A stretch of 64,000 nt of DNA, taken from Streptomyces roseoverticillatus. Lineage in GTDB: Bacteria > Actinomycetota > Actinomycetes > Streptomycetales > Streptomycetaceae. The notes below the pieces were generated by a model, which was given only the letters and a program-made list of their open reading frames with translations, did no database searches and was not told the DNA's origin. This document shows, in pieces, positions 24,790 to 33,570 of this stretch (positions are counted from its first letter, which is position 1; each line of letters opens with the position of its first letter). The DNA lies in assembly GCF_000719265.1 (NCBI RefSeq), contig NZ_JOFL01000016.1, positions 124,001 through 188,000 on the forward strand, given 5' to 3'. The position numbers and the translations under genes are program-made.

Positions 24790-26592
24790 ATGGACGGTAC
24801 GGGCAGCACGCGCAGGGGTTTCATCGGCGGGGCCGCGGCCGTCGCCGCGACGGCGGGCACGGCGGCGCTCGGCGGACCGGCCGCGGCCGCGGCCCCCCGC
24901 GCCAGACCCGCCGGGGCGGGCCGCACCCGCGCATCCGGCGCGCGGACCGTCGCCGTCCTCGGCGGCGGCGTCGCGGGGCTCACCGCCGCGCACGAACTCG
25001 CCGAGCGCGGCTTCCGGGTGACGGTGTACGAGAAGAAGGCGCCGGGCGGCAAGGCCCGCAGCATGGACGTGCCCGGCAGCGCGCGGGGCGGCCGCAAGCC
25101 GCTGCCCGGCGAGCACGGCTTCCGCTTCATCCCCGGCTTCTACCGCAACCTGCCGGACACGCTGCGCCGCATACCCTTCCCCGGCAACGCCGACGGCTGC
25201 CACGGCAACCTCGTGGCCTCCACCGAGGTGATGCTGGCCCGGATCGGCCACGAGGACATCCGGCTGCCGTTCCGCTCGGTCGGCAAGCCGCCGCCGCTGC
25301 TCACCCCGGACGCCCTGCGCCGCGCGCTGACCGGCTTCCTCGACGCGTTCGGCAACATCCCCGTCCACGAGACCGCCTACTTCGTGAGCCGGCTGCTCGT
25401 CTGGCTCACCAGCTGCGACGAGCGGCGCACCGGGGCGTGGGAGCGCACGCCCTGGTGGGAGTTCATCGGCGCCGCGCGGATGTCGCCGAACTACCAGCGG
25501 CTGCTGGCCATCGGCATCACCCGCAACATCGTGGCCACCAAGGCCGAGGTGGCCAGCACCAAGACGGTGTCGACCTGCATCGAGGCGTTCCTCTTCAACG
25601 CCCTGGGACGGGGCGCGGACGGCGAGCCGGACCGGGTGCTCGACGCGCCGACCAACGAGGCGTGGATCGACCCGTGGGTCGCGCACCTGCGCTCCCTGGG
25701 CGTCGCCTTCGAGATCGGCTCGGCCGTACGGGACCTGCGGATCGCCGGCGGCCGGATCACCGAGGCGGTGCTGCAGGACCCGTCCGGCGCCAAGCGGTCC
25801 GTCACCGCCGACCACTTCGTCTCGGCGATGCCCGTCGAGCACGCCCGTACGACCTGGAACGCGCAAGTGCGCGCCGCCGACCCGCAGCTGGCGCGCTGCG
25901 ACAAGCTGCAGACGGACTGGATGACGGGCATCCAGTTCTATCTGACGGAGCCGACGCCCATCCTCCACGGGCACGTCAACCACATCGACTCCCCCTGGTC
26001 GATCACCTCCGTGGGGCAGGCGCAGTACTGGTCCGAGCGCGACTTCCGGGCCGACTACGGGGACGGCGTCGCCGCCGACTGCCTGTCCGTCGACGTCTCC
26101 GAGTGGGACAAGCCCGGCATCCTCTACGGCAAGACCGCCAAGCAGTGCACGCGCGAGGAGGTCGCGCGCGAGGTGTGGGCGCAGATGAAGGCCGGTCTCA
26201 ACGACACCGGGCGCACGGTGCTGAGCGACGCGAAGATCCACTCGTGGTTCCTGGACCCGGCCGTGGAGATCGGCGGGCCCCGCCCCGTCAACGACGAACA
26301 ACTCCTCATCCACCCCACCGGCACCTGGCACAACCGCCCTTCGGCGCGGACGGCGATCCCCAACCTCTTCCTGTGCGGGGACTACGTGGCCACCGACATC
26401 GACCTCGCCACCATGGAGGGCGCCAACGCGTCGGCGCGTGCCGCGGTCAACGCCCTGCTGGACGAGACGGGTTCGCGGTCCGGCCGGTGCGCGATCACGC
26501 CGCTCTACCGTGCCCCGGAGCTGGCGCTGCCGAGGGCCGAGGACGCGGTCCGCCACGGGCTGGGGCTGCCGAACGCCTTCGACCTGGGGTGA
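24790..26592 (+). CDS. Tat-exported FAD-dependent oxidoreductase (amine oxidase/HpnE-like)
   Basis: This 600-aa protein starts with a twin-arginine signal (STRRGFIGGAAAVAATAGTA, residues about 6-25) ending near AAAAAP. An FAD-binding Rossmann motif (VAVLGGGVAGLTAAHELAER) follows at about 53-72. The C-terminal FAD signature NLFLCGDYVATDIDLATMEG is also clear. The layout matches flavin amine oxidases and hydroxysqualene-dehydroxylase-like enzymes. Twin-arginine export implies it folds with FAD before leaving the cytoplasm. ATG 24790 is chosen because it places the twin arginine near the N-terminus. The substrate is not evident. Confidence 0.87.
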   Translation: MDGTGSTRRGFIGGAAAVAATAGTAALGGPAAAAAPRARPAGAGRTRASGARTVAVLGGGVAGLTAAHELAERGFRVTVYEKKAPGGKARSMDVPGSARGGRKPLPGEHGFRFIPGFYRNLPDTLRRIPFPGNADGCHGNLVASTEVMLARIGHEDIRLPFRSVGKPPPLLTPDALRRALTGFLDAFGNIPVHETAYFVSRLLVWLTSCDERRTGAWERTPWWEFIGAARMSPNYQRLLAIGITRNIVATKAEVASTKTVSTCIEAFLFNALGRGADGEPDRVLDAPTNEAWIDPWVAHLRSLGVAFEIGSAVRDLRIAGGRITEAVLQDPSGAKRSVTADHFVSAMPVEHARTTWNAQVRAADPQLARCDKLQTDWMTGIQFYLTEPTPILHGHVNHIDSPWSITSVGQAQYWSERDFRADYGDGVAADCLSVDVSEWDKPGILYGKTAKQCTREEVAREVWAQMKAGLNDTGRTVLSDAKIHSWFLDPAVEIGGPRPVNDEQLLIHPTGTWHNRPSARTAIPNLFLCGDYVATDIDLATMEGANASARAAVNALLDETGSRSGRCAITPLYRAPELALPRAEDAVRHGLGLPNAFDLG

Positions 26593-26629
26593 GGCGGACG
26601 CGCCGGGGGCGGCGCGTTACGGTCGGATC

Positions 26630-27436
26630 ATGACGACTGTCGTGGACGCCCCCGGGGTGGGCCCGCTGCTGAGACAGTGGCGGGACAGGCGCCGGATCAG
26701 CCAGCTGGAGCTCGCCCTGCGGGCCGGCTCCTCCGCCCGGCACATCAGCTTCATCGAGACGGGCCGCTCCCGGCCCAGCCAGGAGATGGTCCTGCGCCTC
26801 GCGGACCGCCTCGACGTCCCCGTCCGGGAGCGGAACGCCCTGCTGGTCGCCGCCGGTCACGCCCCCGCGTACCCGGAGCGGCCGCTGGACGACCCGGCGC
26901 TGGGCGGGCTGCGCGAGGGCCTGGAGCGGCTGCTGACCTCCTACGAGCCGTTCCCGGCGCTCGTCGTCGACGGCACGTACGAGGTGCAGGCCGCCAACCG
27001 GGGCATCGCGATGCTCCTGGAGGGCGTCGCCCCGTCCCTGCTCGTCCCGCCGCTGAACGCCATGCGGCTCACCATGCACCCCGCGGGCCTGGCGCCCCGC
27101 ATCCGCAACTACCCCGAATGGCGGGGCCACCTGCTGCACCAGATGGAGCGTCAGCTCGCCCTGATGCGGTCCGCGCCGCTGCGGGCCCTCTACGACGAGG
27201 TCAGCGCCTACCCGGTCCCGGACGCGGTCGGCAAGGAACAGGCCCGGCGGGAGGGCGGCGACATCCCCTTCGCCCTCCCCATGGTCATCGACCACGCGGG
27301 CCACACCCTCTCCTTCGTCTCGACCATCGCCACGTTCAACACCCCGATGGACGTGACGGTCTCGGAGCTGGCGGTGGAGACGTTCCTGCCGGCCGACCCC
27401 GCGACCGCGCGCCTGCTGCCCTCCCTCATGCCGTAG
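26630..27436 (+). CDS. XRE family regulator with MmyB-like ligand-binding domain
   Basis: This 268-aa regulator has a helix-turn-helix at about 12-66 (LLRQWRDRRRISQLELALRA, then SSARHISFIETGRSRPS). An MmyB-like domain follows (YEVQAANRGIAMLLEGVAPS onward; NYPEWRGHLLHQMERQL). ATG 26630 is the family-typical start. It converges with a SnoaL-like gene, the two overlapping by 11 nt at their 3' ends. The family usually regulates an adjacent enzyme gene; the SnoaL-like protein or the FAD enzyme upstream are candidates. Confidence 0.93.
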   Translation: MTTVVDAPGVGPLLRQWRDRRRISQLELALRAGSSARHISFIETGRSRPSQEMVLRLADRLDVPVRERNALLVAAGHAPAYPERPLDDPALGGLREGLERLLTSYEPFPALVVDGTYEVQAANRGIAMLLEGVAPSLLVPPLNAMRLTMHPAGLAPRIRNYPEWRGHLLHQMERQLALMRSAPLRALYDEVSAYPVPDAVGKEQARREGGDIPFALPMVIDHAGHTLSFVSTIATFNTPMDVTVSELAVETFLPADPATARLLPSLMP

Positions 27437-27794
27437 GCATACGGTCCAGGAACCCGGTCACGGTCCGGATCCGGCCGTCCCCGTCCAGGGTGATCACGTC
27501 GGAGCCGGCCACGGGGGCGGACCCGTCGGCGAGGGACACCAGTTCCCACTGGAACCGCGCCACGTCGTGGTGCCCCTCGACCACACCGGTCCGCCGGAAC
27601 TCGAACCCGGGGAACTGCTGCTGCGCCCCGGCGATGACGGCCGCGATGCCCTCGTGCCCGCGGACGTCGGCCAGCGGATCGGTGTACGACCCGCCCTCGG
27701 CCCAGGCGGCGGCGACGGCCTTGGCCACGGCCTCCGCACCGGCGGCGTTCCAGGCAGTGAAGTAGCGGGTGACGGCGGTCTCGTACGACGACAT
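27426..27794 (-). CDS. SnoaL-like/NTF2-fold protein
   Basis: This 122-aa protein of the nuclear-transport-factor-2 fold starts MSSYETAVTRYFTAWNAAGA. It has the typical GSYTDPLADVRGHEGIAAV and a closing DGRIRTVTGFLDRMP. Members form small cone-shaped barrels and act as cyclases, isomerases or binding proteins. No specific activity can be read from the sequence. Its stop codon lies inside the 3' end of the convergent XRE regulator gene. Confidence 0.88.
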   Translation of the reverse strand: MSSYETAVTRYFTAWNAAGAEAVAKAVAAAWAEGGSYTDPLADVRGHEGIAAVIAGAQQQFPGFEFRRTGVVEGHHDVARFQWELVSLADGSAPVAGSDVITLDGDGRIRTVTGFLDRMPTA

Positions 27795-27962
27795 GGCGAA
27801 CTCCCTGAGCAGGCATCAAGAGGACGGTTCACGCCCCCGGGCCGGAGTGCGCCGGCCCGGGGTGGCGCTTGCCTTCACGATGCCGGGTGGGGCAGGGGAA
27901 GCGCGATTACCTGCGAGGTAATGCAGTCAGGCGCCGAGCAAGAACGCTGCGTGGACGGGTGT

Positions 27963-28205
27963 TCATCGCTTTGCGTACTCCACGACACATGCCGCCGCGA
28001 GGGCCGTCCCAAGGATCCCAGCTCCCGCCAGGGCCAAAATCTGCAGAGCCCCTGCTCCGTCCATCAATCCCCTGACGCTGCCTGCAAATCCGCCGACCGC
28101 CACACATATACCCAGGACCATCAGGCGGTGGTCGAGGAAGTCTCTGGCCCAGCCCCAGGGGGAACGGCTGCGCCGCTTGGGTCCAGGCGCGTTGTTCGCA
28201 TGCAT
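27963..28205 (-). CDS. Small two-helix membrane protein
   Basis: This 80-aa protein has a basic, Pro/Arg-rich N-terminus (GPKRRSRSPWGWARDFL). Two hydrophobic segments follow (LMVLGICVAVGGFAGSVRGL and LQILALAGAGILGTALAAAC). It is the third gene of a minus-strand set starting at 29707, 23 nt after the 339-aa gene. I do not recognise a family. Its position after a likely type VII-type secreted protein is compatible with an immunity or membrane-anchor role, which is inference only. Confidence 0.6.
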   Translation of the reverse strand: MHANNAPGPKRRSRSPWGWARDFLDHRLMVLGICVAVGGFAGSVRGLMDGAGALQILALAGAGILGTALAAACVVEYAKR

Positions 28206-28228
28206 GATCGGAGCCCTTCCTAACTGGG

Positions 28229-29248
28229 TTACATGACGGGCTGTTTCCCGCCGGGGGACCGGCTTCCGCCTCCGTACTCCACCCGGTTGAGCTCCTTGGG
28301 GGCCAACACCTTGGTGTCGCCCGGCAGCTTGCCCCCGCCAGGTGGCGTGCAGTAGAAATCCACCCCGGTGGCTACCAGTGAAGCGGGTAACCCGAACACC
28401 TTTCCGCCGAATTTCCCGATTTTGTTCACAGTCGTGGGCTTACGGTGGCTACCGCCACCGCCGGACTTCTCAAACCGGTTACTCACCTGCCCAGCGACAT
28501 ACGAAGGGGTGCCCCCTTCCAAGTAGTACCAGAACTTATCGCCGTCTCCATGCAATCCGTAAAACGCGGCATTTGACCACGAGCGATAACTCAAGAATTC
28601 GGCCGTAGACTGTACGGGACCACAGCCCCAACTGGCAGGCCGCACATATTCGGGGTCTTCCTCCTCCTTCGGCGTCTGCTCACGCCGGGCGTCGTCCAGG
28701 GATTTGTAGGTCTCGTGGCCGAAATCGTGCCGGTCACCGCCGTGACTCTTCCGGAGTGCTCGGGTGACGCCGGCGTCCACCTCCTGGACCTCAGCTATCA
28801 TCGAGTTGATGTAACTTTCCTGGAACGCCTTCCATTCTTCATCTTCTTTACTGGGCGGATCCACGGTGCACTGAGCCCACTCACACTTGACCAGGCCGTC
28901 AGATTTTTCCCGGACGAGGATCGCCTTGTCCTGGGCTACGGTGACAGCCGCCTTGATGTTTGACTTCAGTTCGGTGAAATCGGTGTGCGCTTGATCGAGA
29001 ACGACCCAGAGGCTTTGCGCCTCGATGTGCGCGTCCTGGAATTCTTTCGCCGTCTTACGGACAAATTCCTTGGTCACGTCGGCATTCATACCGGCCCAGC
29101 GGGCCGCATCGGACTTCTGCAGAAGGCCGCCGTACGCGTCCTTCGCGAGCCTTTCCAACTCGGTCACCATGGCCTTCCAGTCGGTGACCGCCTTGCCGAG
29201 ACTTTCGAGGGAGACCTCCATGATGTTGCTGTAGGTCAGCCTGGCCAT
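28229..29248 (-). CDS. WXG/LXG-like secreted protein, possible type VII effector
   Basis: This 339-aa protein has an N-terminal helical region of about 190 aa with a WxG step (RWAGMNADVTKEFVRKTAKE, near residue 52). That is the layout of long WXG100/LXG-type proteins exported by type VII systems. The C-terminal 130 aa differ: WGCGPVQSTAEFLSYRSWSN, a YYLEGGTPSYVAGQVSNRF segment and a Gly-rich stretch. No toxin family is recognisable. ATG at 29246-29248 has AAGGGG upstream; a GTG at 29252-29254 is also in frame. The gene is 9 nt after a smaller helical protein gene. Base composition is lower in G+C than neighbours, suggesting transfer. Confidence 0.65.
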   Translation of the reverse strand: MARLTYSNIMEVSLESLGKAVTDWKAMVTELERLAKDAYGGLLQKSDAARWAGMNADVTKEFVRKTAKEFQDAHIEAQSLWVVLDQAHTDFTELKSNIKAAVTVAQDKAILVREKSDGLVKCEWAQCTVDPPSKEDEEWKAFQESYINSMIAEVQEVDAGVTRALRKSHGGDRHDFGHETYKSLDDARREQTPKEEEDPEYVRPASWGCGPVQSTAEFLSYRSWSNAAFYGLHGDGDKFWYYLEGGTPSYVAGQVSNRFEKSGGGGSHRKPTTVNKIGKFGGKVFGLPASLVATGVDFYCTPPGGGKLPGDTKVLAPKELNRVEYGGGSRSPGGKQPVM

Positions 29249-29257
29249 GCCCACCCC

Positions 29258-29707
29258 TTACTTGAAATACTTCTCGATCTCGGAGACTGCCACGGCACGC
29301 TTGGCCTCGATCAGGTCAGCTGCGATCTCGGCGTCGTCCCGGGCATGCGCCGCCTTGGAGTAGTCAAGGTGATTGGAGATATGAGCGCACGCCTGCAGAA
29401 CCGTTTTAAGCTGAGAGTTCCACACCTCGACTGCGGTGCTGATCGCACCTGCCGTGGCGAAGTTCTCCCTCTTTAACTCCGCTACCGCGTTGGCCGTGTT
29501 GCCGTCTCCACCCTTGGCCCCACGCGTGACATCCCCGGCCTTCCGCAGGCCCTCATGGAGTAGGTACGCCTCGTGCCCGACGGCTCCCAGGTCATCCGCG
29601 TGCACGACCAGACCGGCCGCCCCGCCGCCTCCCGAGCCGGCCGAAGCGCTGTCGAGGCGTGTACTGGCATCGGCTTTATGCTGAGCCCATTCCTTCTCGA
29701 ATGACAC
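29258..29707 (-). CDS. Small ESX/WXG-like helical protein
   Basis: This 149-aa protein is predicted mostly helical with no signal peptide. It begins MSFEKEWAQHKADASTRLDS, has a Gly-rich loop (SAGSGGGGAAG, about 22-32), and has VEVWNSQLKTVLQACAHISN in the second half. The size and position directly ahead of the 339-aa WXG-type protein resemble paired type VII substrates or chaperones. It is the first gene of the three-gene minus-strand set. The family assignment is tentative. Confidence 0.65.
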   Translation of the reverse strand: MSFEKEWAQHKADASTRLDSASAGSGGGGAAGLVVHADDLGAVGHEAYLLHEGLRKAGDVTRGAKGGDGNTANAVAELKRENFATAGAISTAVEVWNSQLKTVLQACAHISNHLDYSKAAHARDDAEIAADLIEAKRAVAVSEIEKYFK

Positions 29708-29823
29708 GTTCCCGCTCCCCCGCCCAAGCCGCCACGGTCAACGGCGGTCGATGACCGCGAACTCCCGATGCTAGCCAGGGATTTGCCCAGCCAGCTGCGC
29801 CGGCTGCCGTCCTATACGCATCC

Positions 29824-30060
29824 TTGAGGCCTGCCGTTCACCCGCACGACACCTCGGCCGGTCTCGCGCACACGCTGAACATCTGGCTGGGCAACGACGC
29901 CCGCCTCAGCCCGACAGCTGCCGCGCTGTCCCTCTCGGCAACCGCCACGCGCAAGCGGCGACGGACAGCACACCCCCTGAACCCGTACGGTGCGGTGCCC
30001 TGGCAAGAGCCCGTCAGCAGCCTTGCCAGGCAATCCGTTCCCCCGGGTGAAGGGAGCTGA
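29824..30060 (+). pseudogene. Possible remnant of a PucR-type regulator C-terminus
   Basis: A 78-codon open frame contains GLAHTLNIWLGNDARLSPTA followed by AALSLS. This resembles the C-terminal helix-turn-helix of PucR/CdaR regulators (typically LRxWLxNxxxxxxTAxxLxVHRNTVRYR). The matching region ends abruptly and no PucR N-terminal part is present. The remainder of this gap (29708-30072) contains no other gene I can support. The call rests on about 25 residues. Confidence 0.25.
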
Positions 30061-30072
30061 AGGTGAGCGCCC

Positions 30073-30423
30073 TCAGGCCTGTTTGCGGTCCACGTATTCG
30101 AAGACCGAGCCGTCGGGGTGGCGGGCGACGACGTTGCGGCCGATCGGCGTGGGTACCGGGCCCGCGATGATCTGGGCGCCCACCGCCGCCAGGTCGTCGA
30201 GCGCCTCGTCGACGTCCGACACCGCGATGGTGGCGGTGATCTTCCGCAGGATGGACAGTTCCCTCTCCGGGCCGCTCATCAGGAAGAAGCACCCGACCGC
30301 GGCCACCGCGACACCGCCGCGGTGGAAGCGCAGCGCCTCGGCGCCGGTCAGACGTTCGTAGACATCGATCGCGTGGTCCAGATCTTCGACGCACACCCGT
30401 AGCGAGGTCCCCAGAATGTTCAT
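30073..30423 (-). CDS. VOC family protein (glyoxalase/bleomycin-resistance fold)
   Basis: This 116-aa protein of the vicinal-oxygen-chelate superfamily starts MNILGTSLRVCVEDLDHAID. It has the paired beta-alpha-beta-beta-beta units and a closing ARHPDGSVFEYVDRKQA. Proteins of this size usually dimerise to form a metal site; the C-terminal Glu in VFEYV fits a metal ligand. No specific substrate can be assigned. It is followed upstream on the same strand by a methyltransferase gene with a 42-nt gap. Confidence 0.9.
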   Translation of the reverse strand: MNILGTSLRVCVEDLDHAIDVYERLTGAEALRFHRGGVAVAAVGCFFLMSGPERELSILRKITATIAVSDVDEALDDLAAVGAQIIAGPVPTPIGRNVVARHPDGSVFEYVDRKQA

Positions 30424-30465
30424 GGGAACCAGGCTAGTTGGAGCCGCGGGGCGATGCGGTGCGGT

Positions 30466-31278
30466 TCACGCGCGGCACAGGATTTCGCCGTTCAGGACGG
30501 CGAACCACGCGTCCTCGTGCCGGCCCCACGCGCGCCAGGCGCCGGCGATCCGGTCGAGGGCGGCCCGGTCCGCGTGGCCGCCGTCCACCGCCAGTTGCGC
30601 GTACGCGGAGGCGATGGTGCGGTCCGCCCACAGGCCGCTCCACCAGGAGCGTTCCTCCGCGCTCGCGTAGCACCACGCGCTCGCCGTGGCGGTGGTGCGG
30701 GTGAAGCCGGCCTGCCGGGCCCAGGACAGGAGCCGGCGGCCCGCGTCGGGCTCGCCCCCGCCCGCGCGGGCGACCCGCTGGTAGAGGTCCTGCCACTCGT
30801 CGAGGCCGGGGACGCGCGGGTACCACGTCATGGCGGCGTAGTCCGCGTCGCGGACGGCGACGATCCCGCCGGGCCGGCAGACCCGGCGCATCTCGCGCAG
30901 CGCGCCGACGGGGTCGCCCACGTGCTGGAGCACCTGGTGGGCGTGGACGACGTCGAAGGAGTCGTCGGGGAAGTCCAGGGCGCGGAGGTCGCCCACGGTG
31001 AAGGCGGCGTTGTCCAGGCCCCGTTCGCGGGCGACCGCGCGGGCCGTCCCGAGCACCTCCGCGGCGGCGTCCAGGCCGGTGACCCGGCCCTGCGGGACCA
31101 GCGTGGCCAGGTCGGCGGTGATGGTGCCTGGTCCGCAGCCCACGTCGAGGACCTCCAGGTGCGGCCGCAAGTGCGGCAGCAGGTAGGCGGCGGAGTTCTG
31201 GGCCGTGCGCCAGGTGTGCGAGCGCAGGACCGATTCGTGGTGGCCGTGGGTGTACACGGCGGTGTCGTCGGAAGCCAT
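30466..31278 (-). CDS. Class I SAM-dependent methyltransferase
   Basis: This 270-aa methyltransferase has the SAM motif VLDVGCGPGTITADLA at about 44-59. Motif II is near GLDAAAEVL, and further motifs are FDVVHAHQVLQHVGDPVGAL and RVCRPGGIVAVRDADYAAM. This is the UbiE/Methyltransf_11 type acting on small molecules. ATG at 31276-31278 gives a normal N-terminus. The C-terminal third (EERSWWSGLWADRTIASAYA) is typical of actinobacterial members. Its substrate is unknown. Confidence 0.93.
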   Translation of the reverse strand: MASDDTAVYTHGHHESVLRSHTWRTAQNSAAYLLPHLRPHLEVLDVGCGPGTITADLATLVPQGRVTGLDAAAEVLGTARAVARERGLDNAAFTVGDLRALDFPDDSFDVVHAHQVLQHVGDPVGALREMRRVCRPGGIVAVRDADYAAMTWYPRVPGLDEWQDLYQRVARAGGGEPDAGRRLLSWARQAGFTRTTATASAWCYASAEERSWWSGLWADRTIASAYAQLAVDGGHADRAALDRIAGAWRAWGRHEDAWFAVLNGEILCRA

Positions 31279-31324
31279 GGCAGCACCGTAGGCGCTCGTC
31301 TCGGATAGCGAGAGTGCCGTCTCG

Positions 31325-32815
31325 TCAGTCGGGCAGGTTCCGGTAGACCACCAGCGCCTCGTTCTCCTTCTTCAGCGTCAGTGCCTCGGGGGCGGGGGCG
31401 ACTTCCCCGTCGTACGCCAGGTGCGTGCCCTCGGCGATGCCGCTGATCCGGAGGGTCCGCAGGCGGGCCGCCCGCAGCACCGGGGAGTGCTTCAGGTCGC
31501 CCGCGAGGGCCGCCGCGAGCAGCCGGGTGCGGGCCAGCGGGCCGCCCGAGACGGTGCGGACATCGAGGACGCCGTCCGCCAGGTCGTGCCGGCGCACGGG
31601 GGCGAGGCCCAGGCCGCGGTACGTGCAGTTGCCGGCGAAGAGCATCCACAGGCGCCGCCGCTTGCCGTCCACGCACAGGCGGACCGGGCGCGCCGTGCGC
31701 AGGACGTGCACGGCCGCCAGCACCCCGGCGGGCCAGGCGCCGATGCGCGGGGCCCACCGCTCGCGGACGCGGACCAGGTCCGGATAGGCGCCGATGCTGA
31801 AGGTGTTGAGGAACCAGCCCAGGTCGGTGCCGGCGCCGTTGCGCACCCGCACCATGTCGACCGCCACCGCCTCGCCGGTCTCCACGGCCCCGCAGGCGTC
31901 CGCCAGGGACTCGATGCCCAGGTCGTAGGCGAAGTGGTTGTACGTGCCGCCCGGCAGGACGGCCAGCGGCAGCCCGTGGCGGCGGGCCGCGGCGGCCGCG
32001 GCGCTGACGGTGCCGTCGCCGCCGGACACGCCCAGGGCGCCGCCCCGCTCCCGGGCCCGCAGGGCGGCCGCCTCCAGGGTCTTCCCGAGGTCCTCTCCCC
32101 CGTCCGGCCCCTCCTGCCCGTACGGGACGACCTCCGCGCGGGGCAGTGCCGCGCGCACCCCCTGCACCGGGTCGGGGCGCGTGACGGCCCGCTGCCCGGA
32201 GCCGGTGTTCACGACCACCACCAGGCCCTCGCCGCGCGGCAGCGCGGGGGCGTCGGCCCGCGGCCGGGCCGGTGGCGCGAGCTGGGAGCGGGTGGGGGCG
32301 ACGCCGCGGACGGCGAAGGCGGCGCCCGCGCCCAGCACGGCCCCGGCGAGCACGTCACCCGGATAGTGGACGCCGGTGTAGACGCGCGAGAAGCACACCG
32401 ACGCGGCCAGCGGCGCGAGGGCCAGCCCCCACAGGGGGTTCTCCAGCGCGACGCCCGTCACGAAGGCGACCGCCGACGCCGAGTGGCCGGACGGGAACGA
32501 CGTCGTAATGGGCTGCCGGGACAGCCGCCGGATCGCCGGCACGGCGTCCAGGACCGGGCGCACGCGCCGCACCGACCGCTTGCCGGCCGTGTTCACGGCC
32601 GCCGAGGCGACCGCCAGGGACGCGGCCCCGCGCAGGGCCGCCCGCCGCGCGGGCCGCCCTCCGGCCAGGGCCGCGCCCGCCGCCACGCCGAACCACAGCA
32701 GCCCGTGGTTCGCGCTGCGCGACAGGCGGGGCAGGACGCGGTCCCCGCCCGGCCAGTGGTGCGCCGCGACCGCGTGGAAGGCCGCCCGGTCCCAGGAGCT
32801 CACGATCTTCCGCAT
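31325..32815 (-). CDS. PAP2-diacylglycerol kinase fusion protein
   Basis: This 496-aa fusion begins with an N-terminal PAP2 phosphatase domain. Its motifs are KRSVRRVRP, PSGHSASA and SRVYTGVHYPGD, within hydrophobic segments at about residues 30-185. A C-terminal diacylglycerol kinase/lipid kinase catalytic domain follows, with VVVNTGSGQ at about 210, GVSGGDGTVSAAA at about 264-276 and GGTYNHFAYDLG. It probably acts at the membrane on phospholipid or polyprenyl phosphate intermediates. ATG at 32813-32815 is chosen from the domain start; the open frame extends upstream as a shadow. Confidence 0.93.
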   Translation of the reverse strand: MRKIVSSWDRAAFHAVAAHHWPGGDRVLPRLSRSANHGLLWFGVAAGAALAGGRPARRAALRGAASLAVASAAVNTAGKRSVRRVRPVLDAVPAIRRLSRQPITTSFPSGHSASAVAFVTGVALENPLWGLALAPLAASVCFSRVYTGVHYPGDVLAGAVLGAGAAFAVRGVAPTRSQLAPPARPRADAPALPRGEGLVVVVNTGSGQRAVTRPDPVQGVRAALPRAEVVPYGQEGPDGGEDLGKTLEAAALRARERGGALGVSGGDGTVSAAAAAARRHGLPLAVLPGGTYNHFAYDLGIESLADACGAVETGEAVAVDMVRVRNGAGTDLGWFLNTFSIGAYPDLVRVRERWAPRIGAWPAGVLAAVHVLRTARPVRLCVDGKRRRLWMLFAGNCTYRGLGLAPVRRHDLADGVLDVRTVSGGPLARTRLLAAALAGDLKHSPVLRAARLRTLRISGIAEGTHLAYDGEVAPAPEALTLKKENEALVVYRNLPD

Positions 32816-32908
32816 GGCGCACGTGTACCCCGCCGGCGGCGTCCGACGCCGAGGCCTCCGGCGAGACGGGGAGTAGCCGCCCGGCCGCCCCGCGCCGACA
32901 ATGGCCGC

Positions 32909-33481
32909 ATGACCGATGCGACGCTGCTCACCCGGCACAAGGAAGCGCTCGGACTGTTCACCGAGCGCGTGCACGCCATCCGCCCCGGCCAGTGGGACGA
33001 GCCGACGCCCTGCACCGAGTGGTCCGTGCGCGACCTCGTCAACCATCTGGCCGTCGAGCAGCTGTGGGTGCCGCCGCTGCTGGACGGCAAGTCCATCGAC
33101 GACGTCGGCGACTCGTTCGACGGCGACCAGCTGGGCGACGACCCGGTGGCCGTGTGGGACGCGGCGGAGGCCGCCGCACGCGAGGCGTTCGCGGCCTCCG
33201 GGGCCCTCGGCCGCACGGTGGAGCTGTCCTCCGGGCCGTCGTCCGCCCGCGCGTACTGCACGCAGATGGCGGCGGACGCCGTCGTGCACGCGTGGGACCT
33301 GGCCCGCGCGATCGGCGCGGACGAGCACCTGCCGAAGCCGCTGGTGGAGCTGACCCGGCGCGAGGTGGAGCCCTACATCGACAGCCTCGCGGGCACGGGC
33401 CTGTTCGCCGAGCCCGTGGACCCGCCGGCCGGCGCCGACGCCCAGACCCGGCTGCTCGCCCAGCTGGGACGCCGGGTCTGA
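32909..33481 (+). CDS. TIGR03086 family metal-binding protein (mycothiol-dependent DinB fold)
   Basis: This is a 190-aa four-helix DinB-like protein. The family markers are RPGQWDEPTPCTEWSVRDLV followed by NHL near residues 28-50, with the conserved histidine of the metal site. The later YCTQMAADAVVHAWDLARAI carries the remaining ligands. Members are mycothiol- or metal-dependent enzymes in actinobacteria, few of them characterised. ATG 32909 gives the standard start. It is divergent from the PAP2/lipid kinase gene. Confidence 0.9.
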   Translation: MTDATLLTRHKEALGLFTERVHAIRPGQWDEPTPCTEWSVRDLVNHLAVEQLWVPPLLDGKSIDDVGDSFDGDQLGDDPVAVWDAAEAAAREAFAASGALGRTVELSSGPSSARAYCTQMAADAVVHAWDLARAIGADEHLPKPLVELTRREVEPYIDSLAGTGLFAEPVDPPAGADAQTRLLAQLGRRV

Positions 33482-33570
33482 GAGCGGGGCGGCACAGGCG
33501 GGCGGTACGTACGGCAGTGCGCGGGTACGCCCGGTCGGGTAATCGGCCGTGCGCTGGGCAGGATGCCCGC

